Below, piece by piece: positions 19,734-30,461 of a DNA stretch of 64,000 nucleotides (the stretch's first letter is position 1; every line of letters begins with the position of its first letter). This DNA comes from Leucosporidium creatinivorum (taxonomy: Eukaryota > Basidiomycota > Microbotryomycetes > Leucosporidiales > Leucosporidiaceae), in NCBI GenBank assembly GCA_001600635.1, contig BCKL01000032.1, positions 168,668-232,667 of the forward strand, written 5' to 3'. Under the pieces are notes generated by a model, which searched no databases, had not been told where the DNA came from, and was given only the letters and a program-made list of their open reading frames with translations. Both the position numbers and the translations under genes were made by a program.

Positions 19734-20328
19734 TCAGAGCAACGACCAAGCGCCGAGGCTGACAGCGCCGAGCGCTCCGAACACCTTGATCTGCGCCGAA
19801 CGTCCCGCGCCGGCGATGTAGCTGTAGCATAAGAGTTCAGGTCAGCTTGACTGTGCTGTTGAAACGCTCTCGAGCTCGGGCCCTCGACTCACGAATCATT
19901 CGGACCACTGGCGACGGTCCCGCTCGCGCCTGGGGCTTGCGCCGTGAAAGCCGTGTTGGTGAGCTCAGCGGGAGTGGCCGCAGTAGTCAAAGGCGTGGAA
20001 TTGGCCGAAGTAGCCCCCGAAGTGATGGCGCTGGTCGTCGTCTGGTTTGAGGCGATTGAAGTCGCGTTGCCCGTGGCCGAGGCTGTAGCGTTGCCTGAGG
20101 CTGAGAGAGTGACGTTGGCGGAAGGGGAAGCTGTAGTAGATGCGGGAGCGCTGGATCCTGAGGAAGAAGAAGGTGCTGCTGTAGTAGCTTGACCCAGGAC
20201 GAGAGACGGGAGGGCGACGACGAGGAGCTGCGGAGGCGAGGGCGATGCGCGTCAGCTGGGAGCTGTTTGTGTAGCCTTGTAAAGTAGTAGAGACTCACAG
20301 CGAGCAGGGGAAGGCTCGTAATGCGCAT
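19734..20328 (-). CDS. Secreted GPI-anchored Ser/Thr/Ala-rich protein
   Basis: Three exons encode about 150 aa. The signal peptide MRITSLPLLA|LLVVALPSLVLG is split by an intron (donor GTGAGTCTCT). It is followed by a low-complexity segment rich in Ser, Thr and Ala with NxT/NxS sites (SANVTLSASGNATASATGNATSIASNQTTTS). The last exon gives YIAGAGRSAQIKVFGALGAVSLGAWSLL, an omega-site region plus hydrophobic tail typical of a GPI anchor signal. Probably a small cell-wall or plasma-membrane mannoprotein; no enzymatic domain. Divergent from the HECT ligase gene, with start codons about 190 bp apart. Confidence 0.75.
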
Positions 20329-20514
20329 GTTGTAGCTGACCCGACTGCGTCGACTGCTTGGAAGCGAACGGACAGAGGGCAACCCTTGGAGAGGGCGCAA
20401 CGAAGCTGAGAGGGGAGGCCGGGGAGGGTCGACAGGCCCAGGTCTCTCTCCGGCCGCTCACTCGTCAGCGGTTTCTATCAACCTACAGCAAGCTCAACAG
20501 GCTAGAGGGAAGGG

Positions 20515-21185
20515 ATGTATCCTCACCCATCTTCACCACCTTCAGCATACCCACCTCCCCTCCCCGCCAACTCGCGTCCTCCACCTCCCTTCCACCCCGC
20601 TTCAAATCAATCTGCCGGCCCTTCCAGGGGCAGTACCTACTACCTAACAGGCTCAGCAGCACCTCAAATAGTAGCACACCGTAGGCCAAGCTACCAGCCT
20701 CCTCCGAACCCTCCACCGCCAATTCAGCAGCAGCAGCAGCAGCAGCAGCGGCAGCAGCAGGCGACGGACAGCGCCGTCTGCCACTGCTGTGCGACTACTG
20801 TCAGGTATCCTAGAGGGGCTAGGAGCTTCAGATGTATGATCTGTGGTGTGGTGTGTGATCTGAGGGGTCTTAGAGGGGTCGCGGCGGCGTGGAATGGGAG
20901 TAGAGGTGGTGAGCTTGGCGAGGCCGAACTAGGGAGGAAAGTGCAGATGAGGGCCCCTACTGACCTTCTCGATTACACTAGGACCACCACCACATCCCCT
21001 ACCAGCCCCGACGCCCGTGACAGAGGAGGACGTCCTCTCCCTCTCCACCAAGCTCCGTTCGGCGCCTTCCTCTTCCGCCGAGCCCAATTCAAGCTCCAAG
21101 CTCTCCTCCGCCTTCTCCTCCCTTTCCCTCTCTCTATCACCCACCAAACGCCTCTCCAACCCCTTCGCCCAACCCACTAACACCT

Positions 21186-21226
<41 letters not shown>

Positions 21227-23993
21227 CAGCTGCTCGACTCCATCCGCCGAGCCTTCTCCTCCCTACCTTCCCTCGAAGCTTCCTTCCGCCGAACTCCCAG
21301 CGCATCAGCAGTAACGCCCCCCGCACTTCCTTTGCCGACGTTCGAGACCCTCACCACATTCTATGATGCGATCAAACCGAGGCCGAAGGCGATGGAGCTG
21401 CTGAGGGATGAGGTCGAGAGGTTGCTGGAGCGTCCGGGGGAGACCGTGTGGGATGGGGATGCAGGATGGGTAGTTTCTTTGCTGGAGGTGAGTGGTCGAT
21501 CACTCTTTGCTCGAAGATTGAGTGAGCGTGAGAGGCGTTGGGCAACGGAGCGCCGAGAGATCACGAGAGACGGAGGGAAGCTGACTCGCCTTCGCCTCGC
21601 CTCCTTCCTTTCCCACAGTGCCCGATCTGGTGGTACGAATATACGTCGGACCAAGAGAGGCGCCATCGTCTCGTCGCTCGGTTCGTTGGCCTGTGAGTCG
21701 AGTCGACGCTGGACTGCCGCTCGGCGAATGCTGATATTTCTCTCGCTCCTCTTACCACCCCACCCCACCCTCGTCACTACTCTCACACTCCACGACACCT
21801 CTCCACCCCCGCTCGCAGCCTCTCCAACCTCCCCAACAACCTCCACCACGCCCTCGTCGCTTCCTACCTCTGCCCCCCTCCCCCACCCTCTCCCTCCTCC
21901 TCGCCCGCCCCGCTCTACCCCAAGCAGGCCCTCCTCGCCAAAGTCGAGCTCATCGTCTCGTTCGTCTCGGCTCGAATAGGCTCCTGCATGTCCCAGAGCC
22001 AGAACCAGAACCAGCACCAGCAGGGCGGAGGAGCAGAGGGCTACGCCGCAGATTGGGGAGTCAAGGCGGGCGCGAAAGTCGGGGCGCTGTTCTGTGAGTT
22101 TCGGTCTTTCCCTCCTCCCTAACTTGAGTGAATGGGGGAGAAGGAGCGCCTGCTGACGAGAATCGCGGGACAGTCGCCGCCAACCTCGCGCACCCGAGGC
22201 TGCCGCTCTCAGCGTTCTATTGCACCCTTGTCGATTCACTCGGGGAGGCGGCGATGGTGGATGGGTTCCTGCGGTGGGAGGCTCGAGATGGGTGCGTCTC
22301 TTTTCGCTTCTCCTCTCTTCCCGCTCGAATGCCGAGCATCGACTGACCCTCACCTCACCTCGACGTCGACCGAACAGTCGGTTCACCCTCTGCCAATACC
22401 CCTTCCTCCTCAGTTTGGGCGTCAAGATCCATCTCCTCACCTTCGACGGGCAACGACAGATGGTGCGTTGCGTTTCCCCTTCTCCCATTCCCCACCCCTC
22501 AGCGAGCGCCGAGCTGACAGCCCCGGGCCCTCCTCCTCCACTGCAGCGCGAGAAAGCCCGCGAAGCGTTCCATTCGACCGTCTATCGCCGGATGCTGGAG
22601 GCCCCCTTTTTGCATATGACGGTGAGGAGGAGTTTTTTGGTGCAGGATTCGTTGCAGCAGGTGAGTCTCGCTTCGGCTCGGCGAGGCGTTCGCGGGAGGG
22701 CAGGAAGCTAACGAGCTTCTGACAGATCTCCAAGAATACGGCGAACCTCAAGAAGGGACTCAAGATTACTTTTGAGGGAGAGGATGGCATTGATGCAGGT
22801 GGACTCAGGAAGGAATGGTTCCTCCTCCTCTGTCGTCAACTCTTTGACCCTCAGGTGCGCCGAGCTCAACATCTCCCACACTGACGACCGAGCTGACCTC
22901 TTCCCCCATCGCTCAAACAGTGGGGCATGTTCATCCACGACCCCGACTCCCACCTCTGCTGGTTCAACCCCGTCTCGCACGACCTGGACGAATTCTACCT
23001 CGTCGGCGTGGTCGTGGGACTGGCTTGCTACAATGCTGCTACATTGGATGTGCCGCTGCCTCAGGTGCGTTCTTGTTCGCCTAACAGATAGATGAGGTAG
23101 CTGATCTGGAGCACACCCCGAACAGGCTGTCTATAAGAAGCTACTCGGCGAACCCGTCGCTCTCGCTGATTTGGCTGTCTTTCGACCGGCGCTTGCGAGG
23201 GGGCTGCGCTCGCTGCTCGAGTATGAGGAGTCAGAGGAAGCAGGAACGGTGGAGGATGTGTTCTGTAGGACGTTCGTTGGGGAAGTGGAAGAGTGGGGAG
23301 AGGTCAGGGAGCAGGAGCTGCTGCATGGTGGAGCAGAGAGGGTCGTGACGAGGGAGAATCGGGAGGGTGAGCTCGGCTTGCTGCTGGTCTGGTGGAGCTT
23401 GAGTCGCTGACCCTTCGGAATCTTGCAGAGTTCGTCCGCCTCTACACCTCCTTCCTCCTCGACTCGTCCATCTCCTCGCAATTCTCGGCCTTCTCTGCTG
23501 GCTTCAGCCAAGTCACTTCAGGCAACTCCCTCTCTCTGTTCAAGGGCGAGGAGTTGGAGCTGCTGGTCCGAGGAAGCGACGAGCAGTTGGACGTGGAGCA
23601 ATTGAAGGGCGCAACGGTGTATCAAGGCTGGACCGAGGAGGCCGAGACGGTGCAGTGCGTTGCTCTCTTCCCGCTCTCTCTTGCTCTCTCGCCTCATCGC
23701 TGATCCTACGCTCTTCGCTCGTATACAGACTCTTCTGGCACATCTTCACCACACTCCCGCCCACCTCGCAACGTCTCCTCCTCTCCTTCATCACCGGCTC
23801 GGACCGCATCCCCGCTACAGGCTCCTCGGCCTTGACGCTCAAGATCACAAACTCTGGCTCAGATACAGGTCGCTATCCCACGAGTCATACGTGCTTCAAC
23901 GAGATTTGTTTGTATCGGTATCGAGGGGAGGAGAGGATGAGGAGCATGCTGGAGGGGGCGATGAGGGAGAGCGAGGGGTTTGGGCTGAAGTAG
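20515..23993 (+). CDS. HECT-type E3 ubiquitin ligase, HUL4-like
   Basis: A gene of about 11 exons. The N-terminus is Pro/Gln-rich (MYPHPSSPPSAYPPPLPAN...), followed by a Cys-pair zinc ribbon (CHCCATTVRYPRGARSFRCMICGVVC), Ser-rich sequence and an 11-12 Ala run. The middle contains CPIWWYEYTSDQERRHRLVARFVGL. The HECT domain begins about FLVQDSLQQ|ISKNTANLKKGLKITFEGEDGIDAGGLRKEWFLLL and runs through WGMFIHDPDSHLCWFNP, FYLVGVVVGLACYNAATLDVPLPQ and VYQGWTEEAETVQLFW. It ends TSHTCFNEICLYRYRGEERMRSMLEGAMRESEGFGLK, with the catalytic Cys in SHTCFNEI. The zinc-ribbon plus HECT order fits yeast Hul4 (nuclear quality control). Introns carry CGCCGAGCTGAC-like branch sites. Confidence 0.88.
20725..20760 (+). 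repeat. CAG microsatellite coding polyglutamine
   Basis: An interrupted (CAG)n run in exon 1 of the HUL4-like gene, read as Gln with one CGG (Arg) interruption. Confidence 0.9.
21186..21221 (+). repeat. CAG/GCA microsatellite coding polyalanine
   Basis: A pure 12-unit CAG run in exon 2 of the HUL4-like gene, but read in the GCA frame as polyalanine. The same repeat unit as in exon 1 is translated in a different frame. Confidence 0.9.
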
Positions 23994-24151
23994 AGTGGGT
24001 AGAGGTATGAATATACACGGCATGCTTTCTCCATTTCTCCGAGGTGCGTAAGGTGGCCGTTGTCTCGCAGGGTCGGCTCGAGAGGATCGCCGAGCCTAAA
24101 CTTGAAGGTCTTCTCGCTTCGGAAGAGGTAGTCTTGAGCGATCGTTCAACG

Positions 24152-25121
24152 TCAATCAAGATGCAGGAAAGCTTTGTACACTCCTCGCACTCCGTTGAAG
24201 CAAATGACTTCGAGTTGATTCGCCTGTGAGGGAAAGAGGTCAGCTCGGCGCTCTCTATGTAGGTCGAACCTCCGCTCGAGACTGACCTTTGCTGCTCCCC
24301 TGATCTGTTCAAAAGTGACCAAGCCCTCCTGTATATCTCCGTTCTCCAGTAGCTCAGCTCTCTTCACCCCCTCAAGCAGCCCGCAGGAGCCTAGAGGAGT
24401 AATCAAGGGGGAGTCGGCGCCGAGGTCGAGGAAGCGAAAGGCGATGTTGGCGATGGTGGTCTCTGTGACCTCGCCCTGGTCGTTAAAGAGGATAGTATCG
24501 AACGGAGGAGCGTCAGGTTCGGTAGATGGGTGTAAAGTGGCGCCTGGGAGGGACAGGGGAAGGTCAGCGCCGAGCACGGTCTCGTCTCTGATAGGCCTTT
24601 GGAGAGGACCCACCGTGCCGAGCTCGAGCTTCATCGTACACCGAGCGTTCTGTTGTCTTGTATCGAAGGAAAGGGTCGTCATAAGATGTCGGTCGGTCGT
24701 CCAGGACGAGTTTGACAGGGTCTGCGAGAGAGTTGAAGGTCAGACGGGTCACCTCAGGGAGTACAAGTTACTCACAAGCAGGCATATTACTGAGTGGAAA
24801 GGTTTCAACTGTCGGCCCGCTATCCTCTCCTACAACCAGGCGGATCTGAAGCCGAGAACGAGCTGATCAGCTGAAGCAACGCCGAGAAAGGCCGTAGCGA
24901 CTCACTCGGAGGTTTCGGTCCACTCCAGCTTCTCGTACAACTCTTTCCAATTCCTCCTTGATGTCCTCCGCCGCCGGAAAAGCGACTCGAGAACACCAGC
25001 ACTCCGGGAGCTCGGCGGCGAGGGAACGGTGCGCTTTCTGCAGTCGAGCAATGTGCCGGGGTAGTTCAAAAAAGGATTCGGCAGGCGTGTAGGAAAGCGA
25101 AGAAATCAAGCTGAAAGTCAT
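24152..25121 (-). CDS. Aminodeoxychorismate lyase-like PLP (fold type IV) enzyme
   Basis: Encodes MTFSLISSLSYTPAESFFELPRHIARLQKAHRSLAAEL...EDIKEELERVVREAGVDRNLRVSR, then, after introns, DPFLRYKTTERSVYDEAR (the KTTxR motif with the PLP-binding lysine). The end is PFDTILFNDQGEVTETTIANIAFRF...PLITPLGSCGLLEGVKRAELLENGDIQEGLVTFEQI...VICFNGVRGVYKAFLHLD. This pattern (LI.SL, KTTxR, NxxGxVTE, TPxxxCGLLxGVxR, NxxRGxxxA) is that of 4-amino-4-deoxychorismate lyases, which release pyruvate to give p-aminobenzoate for folate, and of their PabB-fused relatives. Branched-chain aminotransferase homology is the alternative. An alternative ATG lies at 25157. Head-to-head with DRS1; convergent with the HECT gene. 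Confidence 0.78.
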
Positions 25122-25262
25122 CGTTATGGTCGAAGAAAGAGATGCAGCTGGTTCCAAGCGACTCGATTTTCGAGCGAGCGAAGTTCGAAAGCGCAGGACG
25201 CAGAGTAGTCGCTTTCCCCTCTACCACACCGCCGTCTCCTCAGCGGCGCACTACCAACCAAC
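25122..25262. promoter_or_regulatory. Short bidirectional promoter (ADCL-like / DRS1)
   Basis: Only about 140 bp separate the two start codons, so both genes must be transcribed from overlapping promoter sequence. A pyrimidine-rich stretch (CCCTCTACCACACCGCCGTCTCC) precedes the DRS1 ATG. Confidence 0.45.
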
Positions 25263-28200
25263 ATGAGCGACTTCATCATGACTGTGTCGTCCGACGACGA
25301 GGGACCCGCCCCCGCCGCCCCTTCGAGGCCTTCCGCTGGAGCCAGCAAGAAGAAGGCTGCCGCCAAAGTCTCGCGCAAGGAGCAGCTCGCGCAGAAGAAG
25401 GGCGCCAAGCAGCAAAAGAAGCAGAAGCGCAAGCGTTTCGACGATGTTTCCGACCACGACGAGGAGGAGAGTGAGGTCGATCAGGGAGCTGGAAGCGACG
25501 CTGGAGAGAAGATGGCCTCGGACTTTGTGTTTGATGGATTGGGAGGAGGATTCGTGGGAGAGAGGAGGAATAATGTCTGGGTATGTTGGGAGCTTCTGCA
25601 GCTCGCTCGGGCCGAATAGAAGCTGATGAGTGCATTTCGTCTCGGCTTTCGCAGGACGGCGGAGAGAGCTACCTCACCAAGCGCCCCAACGCCATCGTGA
25701 GTCTTCTGCAGCGCTACAGCGCATAAGTAGCACTCGTCTGACTGTCTGCGAACCACAGCCCCGAGTCACCGTCGACGAGATCATCGCTCGCCGTGCCCCC
25801 GACCGCGACGCCAAGGCAGCTCGCCGCGCTGCTCGCGAGGCTGCTGCCGCCGAGGAAGAGGAGAACGCCGAGGAGCCCGACGAGCTCGAGAACGAGATGA
25901 TGGCCGAGCTCGAGGAGGGTCTCGGCTCAGAGGACGATTCCGAGGTCGACTTGGGCGCGGATTCGTCGGATGAGGGAGACGACGACGAGGAGGCTAGCGG
26001 CGAGGAGCCCGAGGAGGACAGCGGAAACGAGTCGTCTGTGTTTGGTGATGATGCCGACGGAGAGGATTGGCTCGGACTCGGCGACTCCAAGAAGGAGGAG
26101 GCCGAGGAGGAGGACGGCTCGGCGGAGGAGAGCGACGAGGATGAGGATGCCGGAGGTGAGCTCAGTCCTGTCGCCAGGTCGATGAGATCGTCACTAATCG
26201 CTGCTCTATCTCTCTCTAGACCGCCCCACCGGATTCGCTGCTCTTGCCGACCTCGATGGCGAGATGGAGTCCGACGATGAGGGCGTTTCGGCTGGCTCGG
26301 ACGATGAGGACACCCCCATGGACCTTCGCAAGAAGTCCAAGGATACTCAGGAGGACGACGAGGCTACCGCCGCCGAAGCCAAGGCAGCAAAGGCCTACTT
26401 CACCTCCCACTCAAACGCCGAGGCCACTCACGCTTCGGGCTCCTTCGCCACCCTCCCCGGCTGCACCCTCTCCCGCCAACTCCTCCTTTCCCTCGGCTCG
26501 CTCAACCTTACCAAGCCCACCCCCATCCAGCGCGAGTGCATTCCCGTCGCCATGATGGGCAAGGACATCGTCGCTTCGTCCGCTACTGGATCCGGAAAGA
26601 CGGTCGCTTTCTGGGTTGGTGTGCTCGAGAGGTTGTTGCACAGGGATAGGAAGCACCCCGCCACGAGGGTTGTCGTTATGACTCCCACTCGTGAGCTGGC
26701 TGTGCAGGTTCACGGCGTCGGAGTCGCTCTCGCTCGTTACACCGATATCCAGTTCTGTCTCTGTGTTGGTGAGTAGTCTCCTCTGCATCAATCTGGCGAG
26801 CTATAGCTGACCTCTCGCTCTCGCAGGTGGTCTCTCGCTCAAGGTGCAGGAGTCTGAGCTCAAGCAGCGCCCCGACATTGTCGTCTCCACCCCTGGACGT
26901 CTCATCGACCACGTTCGCAACACCCCTTGCTTCAACATGGACAGCGTCGAGGTGCTCGTACTCGACGAGGCCGATCGTATGCTCGAAGAGGTTCGTCGAT
27001 CTTTCGTCTCGACGAGCAAGCTCTGAGCTGACTCGACTTTGGCTCCCACAGGGTTTCCGCGCCGAGCTCGAGGAGATCATCGGCGCCGCTCCTCGCTCCC
27101 GCCAGACCCTCCTCTTCTCCGCCACCGTCACCGAGTCGGTCGCCTCCCTCTCGCGCCTGTCCATGAACAAGCCCGTCCGTGTCAAGATTGACGAGATGGG
27201 AGCTACCGCCAGGGGTCTCATTCAAGAGTGTACGCTCTTCGCTCTTCGCTCTTCCCCATCCTTCCAACTCTCCGCTGACCTCGTCTTTACCCCCCCTCGC
27301 AGTCCTCCGTGTTCGTGGAGACAAGGCCGGCGAGGCTATCGAGCGAGGCTTCCGCTCCGGCGAGCGTTCTCGTGAGGCGCTCCTCGTTGCCCTCTGCACC
27401 CGCTCCTTCGCCTCGGGCCGCACCATCATCTTCTTCCGCTCCAAGGCTCAGGCGCATCGCATGAAGATCATCTTCTCCCTCCACGGTGAGGGATTGGAGA
27501 GGTCCGACGAGCTCCACGGTGATTTGACCCAGGAGCAGAGGTTGGCTAGTCTCAAGAAGTTCAGGGAGGGAGAGTCGGCTTTCCTTCTCGCTACCGATCT
27601 GGCTTCTCGAGGGTGAGTTTCGGCGTTCGGTACTCTGAAGCTCCGAGCTGACAATCTCTCAACACCGCAACAGACTCGACATCAAGGGAATCGAGAACGT
27701 CGTTAATTACGAGATGCCTCGCTCCATCGAGATCTACCTCCATCGTGTCGGACGTACCGCTCGTGCCGGCAAGAAGGGACGGTGAGTACTTTCCTGCTTC
27801 GTCCCAGCCTGATTGAGCACAAAGCTCACTCATCCTCACCACCACAGCGCCCTCACCCTCGTCGGAGAGTCAGATCGCAAGCTCGTCAAGCTCGCCATGA
27901 AGCATGCTCCTCCCGAGTCGATCAAGCAGCGTGTCGTTCCTCCCGAGGTCATCACCGAGGTCACTCAAGAGCTCAAGGATCTCGAGGGCGAAGTCAAGGC
28001 TGTGCAGCGCGAGGAGAAGGAGGAGAAGGAGGTGAGTCAAGTCGCCGCTTCCTCGTCTTGATCGTCGCCGAGCGCCGGACGCTGACCTCTTGCTCTCGCC
28101 TATCTAGTACCGCAAGGGCGATATGGAGCTCACCAAGGGACGCAACCTCATCGAGCACCAGACCGAGATTATGGCTCGTCCTGCTCGCACCTGGTTCCAG

Positions 28201-28782
28201 ACCCAGCAGGAGAAGACCATCGCCAAGAGTGAGCCCTCCCTTCTCGCTGCTCGCCCTCTCCTTCACCGCTCACACTCTTCCACCATCACAGGTCTTGGTC
28301 TTTCCGAGCACAACAGCAAGTTCACCGACTTCGCCAAGAAGAACAAGAAGCGTCCCGCCGAGGAGGAGAAGGAGAAGCCCGTCAAGCGCGCTCTGTACGC
28401 CGGCCTGTCGCGCAAGGAGAAGCGTCGCAAGATGGCTGCTGCCGAGGACCGCGAGGATCGTGAGGAGGGCGTCAAGCAGCAGGTCGAGTCGTCTATCCGC
28501 GCCGCTAAGAAGGCTGCTCGGCCGACTAAGATGACCGTCGCTAAGCCGGAGTTCGTTCCCGGGATGACTCCCAAGAAGAAGAAGAAGAACAAGGGCGCTT
28601 TTGACTCCGAGAAGGGGATGGCAGGAAAGTTTGAAAGGGAAAGGGCGGAAGGAGAGGGCGTTAAGAGCATGAAGAGGAAGGAGCGCGAGGAGGGCGGAAG
28701 CTCGGGTCGCGGAGGTCGCGGAGGCAGGGGAGGCAGGGGCGGAAGGGGTGGAAGGGGCGGACGAGGCGGAAGTAGGAGCTAG
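25263..28782 (+). CDS. DRS1: ATP-dependent RNA helicase DRS1 (DDX27), ribosome biogenesis
   Basis: About 12 exons. The N-terminus [14 protein letters not shown] is followed by Lys-rich and long acidic stretches ([32 protein letters not shown]). The DEAD-box core shows the Q motif ([22 protein letters not shown]), [71 protein letters not shown] and [13 protein letters not shown]. The C-terminus has [36 protein letters not shown], diagnostic for Drs1, then [15 protein letters not shown]-like and Lys-rich sequence and a (GRG)n tail. It acts in the nucleolus in 60S subunit maturation (27S pre-rRNA). Introns use GCTGAC branch sites. Confidence 0.95.
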
Positions 28783-28910
28783 GCGTATTCGTGATTGCGA
28801 TGCTAGACATTCGCTGTACTCCCCCCGTCACTCGGCGAAGGCCATCTCGGCGAAGGCTCGATATGGCACGACGACAGACTTGCAAGACAACATATGAACG
28901 ACAAGAAAAC

Positions 28911-30003
28911 TTAGCACACATTCACCACCTCATTCCCGATACCTCCACCCAAGCTCAGCGTCTCCATCCGCTTCACCGTCTCGCAAGAGGCCTTCAACCT
29001 CAACTGCTCATCCTCCGCCGTCTCGTCGACCGAGTCCCCGCTGACTGAAGATGGTGGTGATGGTGCTGGGCTTGTTGATGTAGTCGAACCTGGTGCGGTG
29101 AGGGAGAAGAGTCGAGGGGAGGTGGTGGCCGAGGAGACTGAGGAGGAGGAAAGCTGGGAGATGAGGGGCGGAAGGGGAAGGTGTGAGGGGATGTCGAGTT
29201 CGGGCGACGGGATGGTAGGGAGAGTGGGCGTTCGATTCGGGTCCTCTTCGACCGTAGCTCCCTCCTCGTCAACCACCTCGACTCTGACCGGCTCGGCGAT
29301 CGTCTCGCCCTTCTCCACCAATCCCGCCTGCTCTCCCTCCTTCAACAACAGCTTAGCCAGCTCCTCCAAATCCACCAAATCAAACTTGAGCTCCCATCCC
29401 AGCGTCGCCAGCACCTCCACCTCCAACCTGACCAACTCGACCGCCGCCAATCCGCCGACTTTAGCCGACCTCGTCTGCGGTACGAACGAATCGCTGATGA
29501 ACTTGCTCGCCACGAGCATGGTCGACATGACGAGTCGATGGAGCGTGAAGGAGTTGAGGATGGGCGTCGGCTTGTTGGGATTGCTCGGTGTGGAAATCTC
29601 GGCACGTGCGAAGTGAGGAAGGAGCGGAGCGGGCGAGACGGGCGGAGAGGTGACGACGGGGATTCGGGTGATTCGGTCGAGGTAAAGTAGGGAGAGGAGG
29701 ACGGCGTCGCGAGGGAAGGGGGTGAATTTGGTGAGCCTGCGAGACAAGGCGAGGAGGGATGAGCAGGCGTCGGCGCGGCGGAAGAAGCGGCCAAAGAGGG
29801 ACTGACCTGGTAAGATATTGCCCAGCAGGAATCGGTGGAGGCACTTTGGCATGCCACCGAGTGATGGGTCCCTTCGTAGGCAGCTCGTCGTTGACCGACA
29901 CCGCCCTCTCGAGGAGCAGCGCGATCACGCTGTTGAGCGTTTCGGCGGGCAGAGCGACTACACGCTCGAGTGCAGGCATGGCTGGGAGTGTCGAACCGAG
30001 CAT
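28911..30003 (-). CDS. Pho80/PCL-like cyclin
   Basis: Two exons. Exon 1 MLGSTLPAMPALERVVALPAETLNSVIALLLERAVSVNDELPTKGPITRWHAKVPPPIPAGQYLT splices to RLTKFTPFPRDAVLLSLLYLDRITRI (intron about 29737-29807). The SFTLHRLVMSTMLVASKFISDSFVPQTRSAKVGGLAAVELVRLEVEVLATLGWEL block is the cyclin-box core of the Pho80 group, as in Pcl6/7, with the helix-initiating 'HRLVMTxMLVASKF' pattern. A Ser/Pro-rich C-terminal extension of about 120 residues follows, ending GIGNEVVNVC. It likely activates a Pho85-type CDK in phosphate or glycogen control. The frame stays open upstream to an ATG at 30210, so a longer N-terminus is possible. Confidence 0.85.
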
Positions 30004-30227
30004 ATCCTGCTGCTGCTGCTTTCGTAGAGCGAGAAACGATGGGGCAGCGGCGTCAATCGAGTTGTTTGTTCGAGTCGCGAGTGGTTCGAGGGCTGCGCGC
30101 GGTGCAGAAGGCCGAGCTGTAGGTGTATAGAGCAAGTAGTCGATCTTGTAGTATCGCAGGTGCTGCTCAAGCGGGTTGAACTGCGTCGAGAGTATCGGAG
30201 AGCTAATCACGAGGGCAAGCTCGGAGG

Positions 30228-30440
30228 CCCGGACTTCGCTCCTTCCCCTCCCGCCTTCACCTCGTCTCGCTCGCTTCGACTCGCTTCGGAGGAAAGCTCG
30301 TACAGCTCTGCAGAAGCTACAGCAAAGCTCGAAGCTACCACATCGCCCGCATCAGCTCACCTTAACTGGACACAGCTCTTCGCTCTCCCGCCCTCCTCGC
30401 CAACCTCCTCGTCACTCGCTGCTAGGAAGCTCTCCCGTGC
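30228..30440 (+). repeat. F-box leader, copy D (exon A only)
   Basis: Resembles exon A of the other leader copies: CTCGTCTCGCTCGCTTCG, then CTCGCTTCGGAGGAAAGC, CAGCTCTGCAGAAGCTACAG, CTACCACATCGCCCGC and CTCGCTGCTAGGAAGCTCTCC. It reads in part RLASEESSYSSAEATAK...SSLAARKLS. Copy D breaks off before the exon A donor and joins a different downstream gene. Confidence 0.65.
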
Positions 30441-30461
30441 TTGGTCACAGTATTTTGCCAC

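Noticed and set aside
20725-20763. CRISPR-like array
   Set aside because: Microsatellite without spacers; the genome is eukaryotic.
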